Source: Candidatus Alistipes faecigallinarum (GTDB taxonomy: Bacteria > Bacteroidota > Bacteroidia > Bacteroidales > Rikenellaceae). From it: a stretch of 64,000 nucleotides of DNA. The position numbers and the translations under genes are program-made. Location: positions 1-64,000 of the forward strand of contig DXDG01000003.1 of NCBI GenBank assembly GCA_019115605.1, written 5' to 3'. The notes beneath the pieces are model-generated. The model made no database searches. It had not been told where the DNA came from and saw only the letters and a program-made list of their open reading frames with translations. This document shows positions 51,575 to 60,829 of this stretch, piece by piece; the first letter of the stretch is position 1, and each line of letters begins with the position of its first letter.

Positions 51575-54500
51575 ATGAAGAGTGATTTCTTTATCGACAG
51601 GCCGGTCTTTTCGACCGTACTCTCCATCGTGATCGTGATCGTGGGTGCGATCGGCCTGACACTGCTCCCCGTCGATCAGTATCCGCAGATCGTGCCTCCG
51701 GTGGTAAAGGTCTCGGCGTCGTATCCCGGTGCCGATGCGCAGACCGTGACGCAGGCCGTGGCCACGCCCATCGAGCAGGAGCTCAACGGAACTCCGGGCA
51801 TGATCTACATGGAGTCGTCGAGCTCCAACTCGGGCGGATTCACCGTTACCGTCACGTTCGACATCTCGACGAATGCCGATCTGGCGGCCGTCGATATCCA
51901 GAACCGCATCAAGGAGGCCGAGGCGCGTCTCCCGGCCGAGGTGGTGCAGAACGGCATCTCGGTTGAGAAGCAGGCCTCAAGCAAGCTGCTGACCATCACG
52001 CTGCTCTCGTCCGATCCGAAATTCGACGAGATCTACCTCTCGAACTATGCCACGCTCAACGTGGTGGACATGCTGCGCCGTATTCCCGGCGTGGGGCGCG
52101 TGTCGAATGTCGGCAGCCGCTACTACGCCATGCAGATCCGCGTCGAACCCGACAAACTGGCGAATCTGGGGCTTACGGTCAAGGATCTGCAGAATGCCCT
52201 GAAGGATCAGAACCGCGAGTCGGCGGCCGGCGTGCTGGGCCAGGCTCCGATGGAGGGCGTGGACATCACGATCCCGATCACGGCCCAGGGACGTCTTTCG
52301 TCGGTGAGCCAGTTCGAGGAGATCGTCGTGAGGGCCAATCCCGACGGCTCGATCATCCGGCTGCGCGACGTGGCGAACATTGCCCTCGAGGCGCAGTCGT
52401 ACAATACCGAGAGCGGTATCAACGGAGGCAATGCCGCCGTGCTGGACATCTACATGCTGCCCGGGGCGAATGCCGTCGAGGTGGCGGGTGCGGTGCGCAC
52501 GACCATGGACGAGATTGCCCGCAACTTCCCCGAGGGCATCACCTACAACGTCCCCTTCGACATGACGACCTACATCTCCGAGTCGATTCACCATGTCTAC
52601 CGGACGCTGTTCGAGGCGCTCGTCCTGGTGATCCTCGTCGTCTTCCTCTCGCTGCAGAGCTGGCGGGCGACGCTCATCCCGATCGTTGCGGTGCCCATCT
52701 CGCTCATCGGTACGTTCGGCGTGATGCTCGTCTTCGGCTTCTCGCTCAACCTGCTCACGCTGCTCGGACTGATCCTCGCCATCGGTATTGTAGTGGATGA
52801 TGCCATCGTCGTGGTCGAGAACGTGGACCGCATCATGAACGAGGAGCATCTCTCGCCCTACGAGGCGACGAAGAAGGCGATGCGCAGCCTGGGCAGCGCC
52901 CTGATTGCCATGTCGCTCGTCCTGTGTGCGGTATTTGTCCCCGTGAGCTTCCTTTCGGGCATCACCGGACAGCTTTACCGGCAGTTTACCATCACGATCG
53001 CCGTGTCGGTGATCATCTCGACGATCGTGGCGCTGACGTTGAGCCCCGTGATGTGCTCGCTCTTCCTGCGTCCCGAGAGTGCCGGAAAGAAAAACCGCGT
53101 TTTCCGCTATATCAACCTCTTCCTTTCGCGCGGAAACCTCTTCTACGGCCGTACGATCGTGCGGGCGCTCTCCCGTTCGCGCCGCGTGTTCGCCGCCTTC
53201 GGCATCGTGCTTGTTGGCATCTGGGTGATGAACCGCCTGGTGCCGCAGAGTTTCATGCCGCAGGAGGACCAAGGCTATTTCACCGTGGAGCTGGAGCTCC
53301 CCGAGGGTGCCACGATCGAGCGTACGCGCAAGGTTACGGACCGGGCCGTGGAGTTCCTCATGAAGGATCCCGACGTGGAGTATGTGCTCAACGTAACGGG
53401 TTCGAGCCCCCGTGTGGGTACGAACCAGTCGCGCAGCCAGCTTACGGTGATCCTCAAGCCGTGGAAGGAGCGCAAAACGGACGACATTACTCTTATCATG
53501 CAGCGTGTGCGTGACGAACTGGAGCGTTATCCCGAGAGCAAGGCCTACCTTTCGACGCCGCCGGTGATCCCCGGACTGGGGCAGTCGGGCGGATTCGAGA
53601 TGGTTCTCGAAGCGCGCGCCAGCACGTCGTACGAGGAGCTGCAGCAGGCCGTCGATACGCTGATGTACTATGCCGAACGGACGCCCGAGCTGGCGGGTCT
53701 TTCCTCGTCGATGCAGGGCGACATTCCGCAGCTCTATTTCGATGTCGACCGCGACAAGGCGCAGTTGCTGGGTGTCTCCATGTCGGACGTATTCTCGACG
53801 ATGAAGGCCTTCACGGGTTCGATCTACGTCAATGACTTCAACCTCTTCAACCGCATCTACCGGGTCTATATTCAGGCCGAGGCCCCCTATCGGGCCAACC
53901 GCGAGAATCTGAACCTCTTCTTCGTCCGCGGTGCCGACGGGGCGATGATTCCCGTAACGGCGCTCGGTACGACCGACTACACGACCGGTCCCGGTACGAT
54001 CAAGCGCTTCAACATGTTCACCGCGGCGACCATCTCGGGCGAGGCGGCGCACGGCTACAGCTCCGGACAGGCGATGGATGCCCTGGAGCGGATCGTCGTC
54101 GAGCATCTTCCCGAAGGGATCGGTGTCGAGTGGAGCGGCCTTTCGTATCAGGAGAAGCACGTGAGCGGGCAGACGGGCCTCGTTCTGGCGCTGGCCTTCC
54201 TCTTTGTCTTCCTGTTCCTCGCGGCGCAGTACGAAAGCTGGACGGTGCCCGTGGCCGTCATCCTGTCGCTTCCCGTGGCGGGTATCGGAGCCTACCTGGG
54301 TATCTGGCTCTGCGGCCTGGAGAACAACATCTACTTCCAGATCGGTCTGGTGATGCTCGTGGGTCTGGTGGCCAAGAATGCCATTCTGATCGTGGAGTTC
54401 GCCAAGGAGGAGGTCGAAAAGGGACGCGACATCGTCGAGGCGGCCGTAACGGCGGCGCACCTGCGTTTCCGCCCGATCGTCATGACCTCGCTGGCCTTCA

Positions 54501-54670
54501 TCCTGGGCATGCTGCCGCTGGTCTTCGCCTCGGGCCCCGGCTCGGCCAGCCGTCAGGGCATCGGTACGGGCGTCTTCTTCGGCATGCTTGTGGCCATTAC
54601 GGTGGGTATTGTCTTCGTGCCTTTCTTTTTTGTGTGGATTTATCGTCTTAAAGCCAAATGGAAACGATGA
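51575..54670 (+). CDS. RND multidrug efflux permease, HAE1 (AcrB/MexB-like)
   Basis: 1031 residues. Starts MKSDFFIDRPVFSTVLSI and shows LPVDQYPQIVPPVVKVSASYPGA split over the first loop, the canonical AcrB/MexB signature. TM4 AIGIVVDDAIVVVENV has both proton-relay aspartates; FMPQEDQGYFTV precedes the second porter domain and GLVAKNAILIVEFAKEE lies in TM10. It probably extrudes hydrophobic drugs and bile salts by proton antiport. The stop overlaps the outer-membrane gene by ATGA. Confidence 0.96.
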   Translation: MKSDFFIDRPVFSTVLSIVIVIVGAIGLTLLPVDQYPQIVPPVVKVSASYPGADAQTVTQAVATPIEQELNGTPGMIYMESSSSNSGGFTVTVTFDISTNADLAAVDIQNRIKEAEARLPAEVVQNGISVEKQASSKLLTITLLSSDPKFDEIYLSNYATLNVVDMLRRIPGVGRVSNVGSRYYAMQIRVEPDKLANLGLTVKDLQNALKDQNRESAAGVLGQAPMEGVDITIPITAQGRLSSVSQFEEIVVRANPDGSIIRLRDVANIALEAQSYNTESGINGGNAAVLDIYMLPGANAVEVAGAVRTTMDEIARNFPEGITYNVPFDMTTYISESIHHVYRTLFEALVLVILVVFLSLQSWRATLIPIVAVPISLIGTFGVMLVFGFSLNLLTLLGLILAIGIVVDDAIVVVENVDRIMNEEHLSPYEATKKAMRSLGSALIAMSLVLCAVFVPVSFLSGITGQLYRQFTITIAVSVIISTIVALTLSPVMCSLFLRPESAGKKNRVFRYINLFLSRGNLFYGRTIVRALSRSRRVFAAFGIVLVGIWVMNRLVPQSFMPQEDQGYFTVELELPEGATIERTRKVTDRAVEFLMKDPDVEYVLNVTGSSPRVGTNQSRSQLTVILKPWKERKTDDITLIMQRVRDELERYPESKAYLSTPPVIPGLGQSGGFEMVLEARASTSYEELQQAVDTLMYYAERTPELAGLSSSMQGDIPQLYFDVDRDKAQLLGVSMSDVFSTMKAFTGSIYVNDFNLFNRIYRVYIQAEAPYRANRENLNLFFVRGADGAMIPVTALGTTDYTTGPGTIKRFNMFTAATISGEAAHGYSSGQAMDALERIVVEHLPEGIGVEWSGLSYQEKHVSGQTGLVLALAFLFVFLFLAAQYESWTVPVAVILSLPVAGIGAYLGIWLCGLENNIYFQIGLVMLVGLVAKNAILIVEFAKEEVEKGRDIVEAAVTAAHLRFRPIVMTSLAFILGMLPLVFASGPGSASRQGIGTGVFFGMLVAITVGIVFVPFFFVWIYRLKAKWKR

Positions 54671-56073
54671 AACGACTTGCGAACCTGTTTCTTGCCGGTC
54701 TCTGGGCGCTTGCCGCCGTCTCCTGCTCGGCGGTCCGCGAGTGCCGGGCTCCGGAGCTGAACCTGCCGGAGACGATCGTGGCCGGCGTGGTGGATTCGAC
54801 GACCATTGCCGATATGGGCTGGTGGGAGTTTTACGGTGATGCCGCGCTGCGCGACATCATCCGCCGGACGCTCGACAACAACAAGGACATGCTCGCCGCA
54901 GCGGCCCGTGTCGAACAGATGCGGCAGCTCTACCGCATCGACAAGGCAGCCCGCCTGCCCGAGATTTCGGCGCGGATCTACGGCAACCGCGAGACCAACG
55001 ACTATTACGACAAGGGTTTCAGCAACGACCCCGAACTGGGTGCCAAGGTCAGCGCAAGCTGGGAGCTGGACCTTTGGGGCAATCTGCGCTGGGCGAAGCG
55101 TCAGGGCGCCGCCGAGTACCTTGCCTCGGTCGAGGAGTGGCGTGCCATGCGCATGACCCTGATTGCGGAGGTTGCGACGGCCTATTTCCAGCTGATGGCG
55201 CTCGACAACGAGTTGTCGATCGTCCGTCAGACGCTCGGAACGCGTCGTCAGGATGTGCGCCTCGCCAAGTTGCGCTTCGAAGGGGGTCTGACCGCCGAAA
55301 CGGTCTACCAGCAGGCGCAGGTGGAGTATGCCTCGACGGCGGCGCTCATCCCCGAACTTGAACGTCGGATCAAGGTGATGGAAAACAGCATTTCGCTGCT
55401 GATGGCCGGCTATCCCGGCGAGAAGATCCCCCGCAGCGGACTCGCGCTCAACACCACGATGCCCGAGCAGCTGCCCGTCGGCATCCCCTCTGTCCTGTTG
55501 CAGCGGCGCCCCGACGTGCGGGTCTCCGAGCAGCAGCTGCAGGCGGTCATGGCCGGTGTGGGCATGGCTTATGCGGACCGCTTCCCGCGACTGACCTTTA
55601 CGCTGACGGGCGGTGTGGAGAACGGGGTGCTGCCGCACATTTTCGAGTCGCCCTTCTCCTATGTGCTGGGATCGGTTGCGGCGCCCGTCTTCGGCTTCGG
55701 ACGCAAGCAGGCCAAATACCGGGCCGCTTTGGCGGCATACGACCAGGCGCGTCTGAAGTATGAAAAGAAGGTTCTGGAAGTCTTCAAGGAGACCGATGAC
55801 GCCGTGGTTACCTACCACAATGTCCGTCAGTCGGCCGAACGCAAGGAGAGTCTTCGGGATGCAGCCCGCAAATATGTCGAACTGGCCAACATCCAGTATC
55901 GGGGCGGAAATATCAACTACATCGACGTGCTGGATGCCCAGCGGCGCTATTTCGATGCGCAGATCGGGCTGAACAATGCCGTGCGCGACGAACATCTGGC
56001 CCTGGTGCAGTTGTACAAGACGCTGGGCGGCGGTTGGACGCTGCCTGATGCGGAGGAGTCCTCCGAAGAGTAG
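54667..56073 (+). CDS. NodT/OprM-type outer-membrane efflux lipoprotein
   Basis: 468 residues from ATG 54667, chosen because it forms an ATGA overlap with the permease stop; an ATG at 54658 is also in frame. Lipobox AVSC with Cys near residue 23. WWEFYGDAALRDIIRRTLDNNKD opens the NodT family, then two OEP repeats at about 55-250 and 265-455, ending NYIDVLDAQRRYFDAQ. It forms the outer-membrane exit for the plus-strand RND pump. Confidence 0.94.
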   Translation: MKRLANLFLAGLWALAAVSCSAVRECRAPELNLPETIVAGVVDSTTIADMGWWEFYGDAALRDIIRRTLDNNKDMLAAAARVEQMRQLYRIDKAARLPEISARIYGNRETNDYYDKGFSNDPELGAKVSASWELDLWGNLRWAKRQGAAEYLASVEEWRAMRMTLIAEVATAYFQLMALDNELSIVRQTLGTRRQDVRLAKLRFEGGLTAETVYQQAQVEYASTAALIPELERRIKVMENSISLLMAGYPGEKIPRSGLALNTTMPEQLPVGIPSVLLQRRPDVRVSEQQLQAVMAGVGMAYADRFPRLTFTLTGGVENGVLPHIFESPFSYVLGSVAAPVFGFGRKQAKYRAALAAYDQARLKYEKKVLEVFKETDDAVVTYHNVRQSAERKESLRDAARKYVELANIQYRGGNINYIDVLDAQRRYFDAQIGLNNAVRDEHLALVQLYKTLGGGWTLPDAEESSEE

Positions 56074-56097
56074 CGCCGATCCCGATTCCATGCATGA

Positions 56098-56130
56098 AGC
56101 GTCGCGGTTGTTTCCCGCGGCGCTTTTTTT
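56098..56130 (+). terminator. Terminator of the plus-strand RND operon
   Basis: Stem AGCGTCGCGG paired with CCGCGGCGCT (one G-T pair), followed by seven T, 24 bp after the NodT-type stop. Confidence 0.85.
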
Positions 56131-56195
56131 GGTTTATACATTTGGTTTAAACAAACTCCCGATTTCGCCTTGAAAACCGACCGCGACAGGGCACG

Positions 56196-56224
56196 AAAAA
56201 AGGCTGCCGTTCATGCGGCAACCT
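56196..56224 (-). terminator. Second hairpin downstream of tRNA-Arg with T-run
   Basis: On the minus strand the stem AGGTTGCCG/CGGCAGCCT (one G-T pair) is followed by six T. It lies behind another hairpin (56236-56264) and gives the tRNA transcript a double stop. Confidence 0.7.
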
Positions 56225-56235
56225 TCCTAAAAGCA

Positions 56236-56264
56236 AGAAGGAGAGCCTTTTGGACTCTCCTTCT
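56236..56264 (-). terminator. Hairpin immediately after tRNA-Arg
   Basis: Perfect 10-bp stem AGAAGGAGAG/CTCTCCTTCT with a 9-nt loop directly after the tRNA 3' end; only a short T stretch follows, so it may aid processing or pausing rather than terminate alone. Confidence 0.6.
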
Positions 56265-56268
56265 TCAG

Positions 56269-56342
56269 TGACGCCGACAGGACTCAAACCTGTAACCTTC
56301 TGATCCGTAGTCAGATGCTCTATTCAATTAAGCTACGGCGCC
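56269..56342 (-). tRNA. tRNA-Arg (anticodon ACG)
   Basis: The 74 nt fold into a full cloverleaf: acceptor GGCGCCG/CGGCGTC (one G-T pair), D-stem GCTT/GAGC, anticodon stem TCTGA/TCAGA with loop CTACGGA (anticodon ACG), and T-stem ACAGG/CCTGT with loop TTTGAGT, discriminator A. The 3' CCA is not encoded. Anticodon A34 is normally edited to inosine to read CGU/CGC/CGA. A promoter lies 13 bp upstream. Confidence 0.95.
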
Positions 56343-56354
56343 GAATTGCGAGTG

Positions 56355-56362
56355 CAAATATA
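56355..56362 (-). promoter_or_regulatory. -7 promoter element (TATATTTG) of tRNA-Arg
   Basis: Reverse-strand TAnnTTTG 12 bp upstream of the mature tRNA 5' end. Confidence 0.7.
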
Positions 56363-56464
56363 GGGCGGAAATCCGAAATACGCAAATAATTTTCCGGAAA
56401 AAATAACCCGATTTTTGCGCGTGTTTCTTAACGGATTGATATACGGATGCTTATGTATGCGGTT

Positions 56465-57082
56465 TTATTTGATCTCCCGGTCGGGGTGTTTCTTCAGAAA
56501 CTGTTCCCAGCTCTGCGATCCGCCTTTCGAGGCGGCCTTCTTGCCCCCGCCGAGCCCCTTTACGCGCTCTTCACCCAGTGCGGCATTCAGCGGGCTGCCC
56601 GTGGTGAAGTAGTGGCACAGGGCCACGGCCATGCCGTCCGTGGCATCGAGGCGCTTCGGCGGCCGGTCTACCGTGAGCATGCGGCAGACGATCGAGGCGA
56701 CCTGCTCCTTGGCGGCCGAACCGCGTCCGGTGATGGCCTGCTTGATGCGCATCGGCGCGTATTCCGAGACCAGCAGCCCGCGGCTCAGGGCCGCAGCCAT
56801 CGCCACGCCCTGGGCACGCCCCAGCTTGAGCATCGACTGCACGTTTTCGCCGAAGAAGGGCGATTCGAGGGCCACTTCGCGCGGGCGGTATTCGTCGATC
56901 AGTGCCCCGACCCGTTCGAAGATGTAGCGCAGCTTGGCGTAGGGATCCGTGAGCCGGTGCAGGTCGATGTCGCCCAGCACGACCGAGCGCAGCGTGCGCC
57001 CCTCGACCTCCAGCACGCCGTAACCCATGTAGTTGGTGCCGGGGTCGATGCCCATGATGCGGTATCGGTTCGGTGTTTCCAT
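56465..57082 (-). CDS. ruvC: Holliday-junction resolvase RuvC
   Basis: 205 residues; RNase-H fold with the catalytic acidic set: first Asp in IMGIDPGTNYMGYG, Glu in VALESPFFGENV, and the C-terminal pair in RLDATDGMAVALCH. It cuts Holliday junctions in the RuvABC complex. The C-terminal about 35 residues beyond the core are Gly/Lys-rich, a common Bacteroidales extension. It lies 81 bp behind the TlpA-like gene, separated from it by a terminator, so it must have its own promoter, though none was obvious. Confidence 0.97.
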   Translation of the reverse strand: METPNRYRIMGIDPGTNYMGYGVLEVEGRTLRSVVLGDIDLHRLTDPYAKLRYIFERVGALIDEYRPREVALESPFFGENVQSMLKLGRAQGVAMAAALSRGLLVSEYAPMRIKQAITGRGSAAKEQVASIVCRMLTVDRPPKRLDATDGMAVALCHYFTTGSPLNAALGEERVKGLGGGKKAASKGGSQSWEQFLKKHPDREIK

Positions 57083-57101
57083 GTTTTCTTCGGATCTTGA
57101 A

Positions 57102-57145
57102 AAAGCGCCCTTCCGGACGGCATGCCAGCTCCGAAGGGGCGCTTT
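57102..57145 (-). terminator. Terminator of the coaD-lpxD-TlpA operon
   Basis: Long stem AAAGCGCCC-TTCCGGA against TCCGAA-GGGGCGCTTT with two single-base bulges and a 13-nt loop; the minus strand then has a T stretch. It follows the last TlpA-like stop by 18 bp. Confidence 0.8.
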
Positions 57146-57163
57146 GGGGCGGGTGTCGGGGAA

Positions 57164-58216
57164 TCAGTCGAGCAATTCGGCCATCTTCTCGCAGAGTTCT
57201 TCGCCGCGCAGGTTTTTGGCGACGATCTTGCCCTCGTGGTCAATGAGCAGATTCGAGGGGATGGACCTGATGGCATACTCCCTGGCAGCCTGGTTGTCGA
57301 ACTCCTCGAACGAGCATACCTGAATCCACTTCATGTCGTTTTTCCGGATTGCCGCGAGCCATTTGTCGCGATTGCTGTCCAGCGAGACGCCGTAAATCTC
57401 GAAACCCTTTTCATGGAAGGCGTCGTAGGCCTTTTTCAGGTGAGGCACTTCGCCCATGCAGGGTCCGCACCACGAAGCCCAGAAATCGAGCAGGACGTAC
57501 TTGTTCGCGGAATTCTCCACAACGGACCGCAGCGAGATCTCTTTCCCGTCGGCATCGGGTTGCGAAATGTCGGTGTAAGGCTGCCCGACGGCGGTGCGGA
57601 TCTGAAGCTCGGCCCGTTCCTTCAACCGGACCATTTGTCCGGTCTGCTGCATCTCGGGCGTGAAAAGGGAGATTTCGTCAAGCAACTCCTGTTCGGAAAG
57701 ATCGTAGGTGGAGGCCTGCGAAAGCATCTGAACACCGAAGAAGTTGTCGCGGTTCTCCTGCACCATGCGTCTTACAAGCCCGAGCATCTCCTGCTGGGCG
57801 ATCTCCACGCGACGCTCTTCGCTTGTCGCGGGGTTGCGGAACTCCTCGACCAGTGCTTCCTGCATCTCTGCATAATGTTTGAAAGCGTCGTTGGAGGGAG
57901 TTCCCGTAGCGAAAAAGCGGCCTTCGTCGGTCGAGTCGGGGACGATGACGATCTGTCCCGGTTCGAGGATGACAATCGCATGCAAGGCTCCCGATCCGTC
58001 GGGAGCATCGTACAACATGACGATCCGCGGCCTGTCGGCGGAGCCCCGGAACCGATAGGCGCCGTTGTCCGTCCGCGTGGAGTCGCAGATCGAATCACCT
58101 TCGCAGAGGTAGAGGGTGCGGTCGTCGCCGACGACCGTGCCCTCCACCGTATAGCGGTTCCTGCCGGCACAACTGCACAGCAGCGCCGCGGCGACGAGGA
58201 TCAGGAATCTTCTCAT
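57164..58216 (-). CDS. TlpA-like thiol-disulfide lipoprotein with DUF4369 (paralogue B)
   Basis: 350 residues. Lipobox LLCSC (Cys near residue 16). N-terminal DUF4369-type beta domain at about 20-115 (RYTVEGTVVGDDRTLYLC), a helical middle to about 215, and a C-terminal AhpC/TSA-Redoxin domain with DFWASWCGPCMGEVP near 247 and cis-Pro segment IRSIPSNLLID. Periplasmic thiol reductase/quiescin-like role expected. About half its sequence is identical by eye to the upstream neighbour, so this is a tandem duplicate. Confidence 0.9.
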   Translation of the reverse strand: MRRFLILVAAALLCSCAGRNRYTVEGTVVGDDRTLYLCEGDSICDSTRTDNGAYRFRGSADRPRIVMLYDAPDGSGALHAIVILEPGQIVIVPDSTDEGRFFATGTPSNDAFKHYAEMQEALVEEFRNPATSEERRVEIAQQEMLGLVRRMVQENRDNFFGVQMLSQASTYDLSEQELLDEISLFTPEMQQTGQMVRLKERAELQIRTAVGQPYTDISQPDADGKEISLRSVVENSANKYVLLDFWASWCGPCMGEVPHLKKAYDAFHEKGFEIYGVSLDSNRDKWLAAIRKNDMKWIQVCSFEEFDNQAAREYAIRSIPSNLLIDHEGKIVAKNLRGEELCEKMAELLD

Positions 58217-58235
58217 GGGAATCCGTATCTTCCGC

Positions 58236-59291
58236 CTATTTCAGCAGTTCGGTCAGCTTCTCGACGAGCTCCTCGCCGCGCAGGTTCTTGGCGACGATCT
58301 TGCCCTCGTGGTCGATAAGCAGGTTCGAGGGGATGGCCTGGATGGCGTATTCCTTTGCGGCCTGGTTGTCGAAGGCGCCGAGCGTGCTGACGTGGATCCA
58401 TGCCATGTCGTTTTCCTTCACGGCAGCGAGCCACTTGTCTCGGTCGCGGTCGAACGAGACGCCGTAGATCTCGAAGCCCTTCTTGTGGAAGGTGTCGTAG
58501 GCCTCCTTCAGATAGGGAACCTCACCCATGCAGGGGCCGCACCACGAAGCCCAGAAGTCGAGCAGGACGTATTTGTTCGCGGGGTTCTCCACGACGGACT
58601 TCAGCGAGATCTCCTTGCCGTCGGCATCGGGCTGCACGACGTCGATGTAGGGCTGGCCGACGTCGGTCTTGATCTTCTGCTCGGCGCTCTTCTTGAGGTC
58701 GGTGAGCACCTTGCTCTGCTGCAGCTCGGGCGTGAAGCGGGCGATTTCGTCGAGCAGCTCCTGTCCCGAGAGTTCGTAGGCGCGCTGGCCGGCGAGCATC
58801 ACGGCGCCGAAGTAGTTGCCGATGTTGGCCTCATAGGTCGAGTCCATCAGCGCCTCGTACTCCTCTTCGATGGCCGCGCCCCGCTCCTCCGTGGTCTCGG
58901 GGTTCCGGGCCTCCATGATCAGGGCCATCGATGCGGCCGAGAGGGCCGTGTTGGCATCGTTGGCCGGGGTTCCGGTAACTTTCTTGCGGCTGGGGTTCTC
59001 CTCATTGTCGCTCACGAGGATCGTGCCCGGCTCGATGAAGAGCTGCGACACGAAGGTTACCGGCATGTCGCGGCCGTCGCTCAGGGTGTAGATCGCCGGG
59101 GCCGTTGCCGTGCCGCTGAAGCGGAACGAGCCGTTGGTTACGGCCGTGGAGTCGATGAGGTTGTCGTCTTCGTCGAAGAGGTAGACCATGCCGTCGAGCC
59201 CCTCGATGTTGCCCTGGATCGTGTAGGCGTTCTTGTCGGCGCAGCCGCACAGTACGGCGGCGGCCGCTGCGAGAGTCAGAATCTTTTTCAT
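58236..59291 (-). CDS. TlpA-like thiol-disulfide lipoprotein with DUF4369 (paralogue A)
   Basis: 351 residues from ATG 59291, 4 bp behind lpxD. Lipobox VLCGC near residue 18. Same domain order as its neighbour: DUF4369 (AYTIQGNIEGLDGMVYLF), helical linker, and a thioredoxin-like domain with DFWASWCGPCMGEVP and IQAIPSNLLIDHEGKIV. Probably provides reducing power or disulfide isomerization in the periplasm. The tandem pair sits in an operon with coaD and lpxD. Confidence 0.92.
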   Translation of the reverse strand: MKKILTLAAAAAVLCGCADKNAYTIQGNIEGLDGMVYLFDEDDNLIDSTAVTNGSFRFSGTATAPAIYTLSDGRDMPVTFVSQLFIEPGTILVSDNEENPSRKKVTGTPANDANTALSAASMALIMEARNPETTEERGAAIEEEYEALMDSTYEANIGNYFGAVMLAGQRAYELSGQELLDEIARFTPELQQSKVLTDLKKSAEQKIKTDVGQPYIDVVQPDADGKEISLKSVVENPANKYVLLDFWASWCGPCMGEVPYLKEAYDTFHKKGFEIYGVSFDRDRDKWLAAVKENDMAWIHVSTLGAFDNQAAKEYAIQAIPSNLLIDHEGKIVAKNLRGEELVEKLTELLK

Positions 59292-59295
59292 CTTG

Positions 59296-60339
59296 CTATT
59301 GTTTTTGTTGTTTGAGTTCGCGCATCTCCTTTTCCAGCTCGCGGAGCTGTTTCTCCACCTCGGGCAGCCGCTTGAAGACGGCCGAGGCGCGGTGGTACTG
59401 CATGCCGGGCAGCGCCGGATAGCCCAGCCGCACCTCGTCGTCGGGAACATTCTTGTCGATGCCGCTCTTTGAGCCGACCTTCACGCGGTCGCCGATCGTT
59501 ACGTGGTCGGCGACGCCGACCTGGCCGGCCAGGAAGCAGTTGGCTCCGATCTTCGAGGTGCCGGCGATGCCGGTCTGTGCCGACGAGACGGTGTTGCGCC
59601 CGATCTGTACGTTGTGGCCGATCTGGATGAGGTTGTCGAGCTTGACGCCTTGGCGGATGATCGTCGAGTCGGTCTTGGCGCGGTCGATGCAGGTGTTGGC
59701 GCCGATCTCCACGTCGTCCTCGATCACGACGTTTCCCAGCTGGGGGATCTTGTCGAAGCCTCCGGCGGCATTGGGCATGAATCCGAAACCGTCGGCACCG
59801 ATCACCGCTCCCGCGTGGAGGATGCAGCGGTTGCCGACGACGCAGCCTTCGTAAATCTTGACCCCGGGATAGAGGATCGTGTCGTCGCCCACGGTCGAGC
59901 CCTTGCCGATGAAGACCTGCGGATAGATCTGGCAGTTGCGGCCGATGCGTACGCCCTCCTCGATGACGGTGAAGTCGCCGACGTAGCACCCTTCGCCCAC
60001 CGAGGCCTTTTCGTCGATCGAAGCCCGGGTGCTGATACCCGTGCGGCGGGGTTTGGCGGCGTTGTACATCTCCAGCAGCTTCAGCACGCAGGCTCCGGCG
60101 TCGGCGACACGGATCAACGTCGCCGTAAGGGGCTGCGCGGGGGTGAAGTCCGCATTGACCAGAACGATCGACGCTCCGGTGGTGTAGAGGAAGGGTTCGT
60201 ATTTGGGATTCGTCAGGTAGGCCAGCGAACCGGCCTTGCCCTCCTCGATCGAAGAGACGGTATGTACCTTGGCGTTCTTGTCTCCGACGACCTCGCCGCC
60301 CAGAAATCCGGCGATCATTTCGGCTGTGAATTCCATCAT
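59296..60339 (-). CDS. lpxD: UDP-3-O-(3-hydroxyacyl)glucosamine N-acyltransferase LpxD
   Basis: 347 residues. N-terminal uridine-binding domain (FTAEMIAGFLGGEVVGD), then a left-handed beta-helix of hexapeptide repeats at about 110-290 containing the catalytic His in CILHAGAVIGADGFGF, and a C-terminal helical tail rich in Glu/Lys. It adds the second N-linked hydroxyacyl chain in lipid A biosynthesis. Start 60339 (or the next Met) 5 bp behind coaD; co-transcribed from the coaD promoter. Confidence 0.97.
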   Translation of the reverse strand: MMEFTAEMIAGFLGGEVVGDKNAKVHTVSSIEEGKAGSLAYLTNPKYEPFLYTTGASIVLVNADFTPAQPLTATLIRVADAGACVLKLLEMYNAAKPRRTGISTRASIDEKASVGEGCYVGDFTVIEEGVRIGRNCQIYPQVFIGKGSTVGDDTILYPGVKIYEGCVVGNRCILHAGAVIGADGFGFMPNAAGGFDKIPQLGNVVIEDDVEIGANTCIDRAKTDSTIIRQGVKLDNLIQIGHNVQIGRNTVSSAQTGIAGTSKIGANCFLAGQVGVADHVTIGDRVKVGSKSGIDKNVPDDEVRLGYPALPGMQYHRASAVFKRLPEVEKQLRELEKEMRELKQQKQ

Positions 60340-60344
60340 ATGCG

Positions 60345-60815
60345 TTAGAGATAATTGTTTATGTCGATACCTTCGGGGAGAAACTCCTCGACGTTACGTC
60401 CGAACGAGAGCACCTCGCGGACGGTCGAGGAGGAGATGTCGGCCACGGGGGCCGGCGTGAAGAGCATGACGGTCGTGATGTCGGGATAGATGCGGTGGTT
60501 CGTGGCCTCCATCGTGCGCTCGTATTCGAAGTCGGTGGTGTTTCTCACGCCGCGGATGATGGCGCAGGCTCCGACCTCTTCGGCGAATTCTCCCGTCAGC
60601 CCCGTGTAGATGCGGGCCTCGACACGCGGGTTGTGCCGGTAGATGTCGTCGATGAGCCGTTTGCGGTTCTCGACGCGCAGCAACCCCTGTTTCGAGGTGT
60701 TGTTGCCGATGCCGATGACCACACGGTCGAAAAGGTGCAACGCCTCCTCGACCAGGGCGGCATGGCCCCGCGTGAAGGGGTCGAACGACCCCGGAAAGAT
60801 AGCTGTCCGTTCCAT
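60345..60815 (-). CDS. coaD: Phosphopantetheine adenylyltransferase CoaD
   Basis: 156 residues from ATG 60815. Nucleotidyltransferase signature GSFDPFTRGHAALVEEAL (the H-X-G-H variant RGHA), RGVRNTTDFEYE for pantetheine phosphate binding and ISSSTVRE near the C-terminus. Catalyses the penultimate step of coenzyme A synthesis. The promoter -7 element lies only 6 bp upstream, so the mRNA is predicted to be leaderless. Confidence 0.97.
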   Translation of the reverse strand: MERTAIFPGSFDPFTRGHAALVEEALHLFDRVVIGIGNNTSKQGLLRVENRKRLIDDIYRHNPRVEARIYTGLTGEFAEEVGACAIIRGVRNTTDFEYERTMEATNHRIYPDITTVMLFTPAPVADISSSTVREVLSFGRNVEEFLPEGIDINNYL

Positions 60816-60821
60816 ATCCGA

Positions 60822-60829
60822 CAAAGATA
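60822..60829 (-). promoter_or_regulatory. -7 promoter element (TATCTTTG) with -33 TTG, coaD-lpxD-TlpA operon
   Basis: Reverse-strand TAnnTTTG with TTG at 60849-60851, 19 bp upstream: a textbook Bacteroidota promoter whose transcription start should fall within about 3 nt of the coaD ATG. Confidence 0.8.

Noticed and set aside
51977..54460. Long minus-strand frame opposite the plus-strand RND permease
   Set aside because: Same GC-driven shadow effect; the plus-strand RND motifs are complete.
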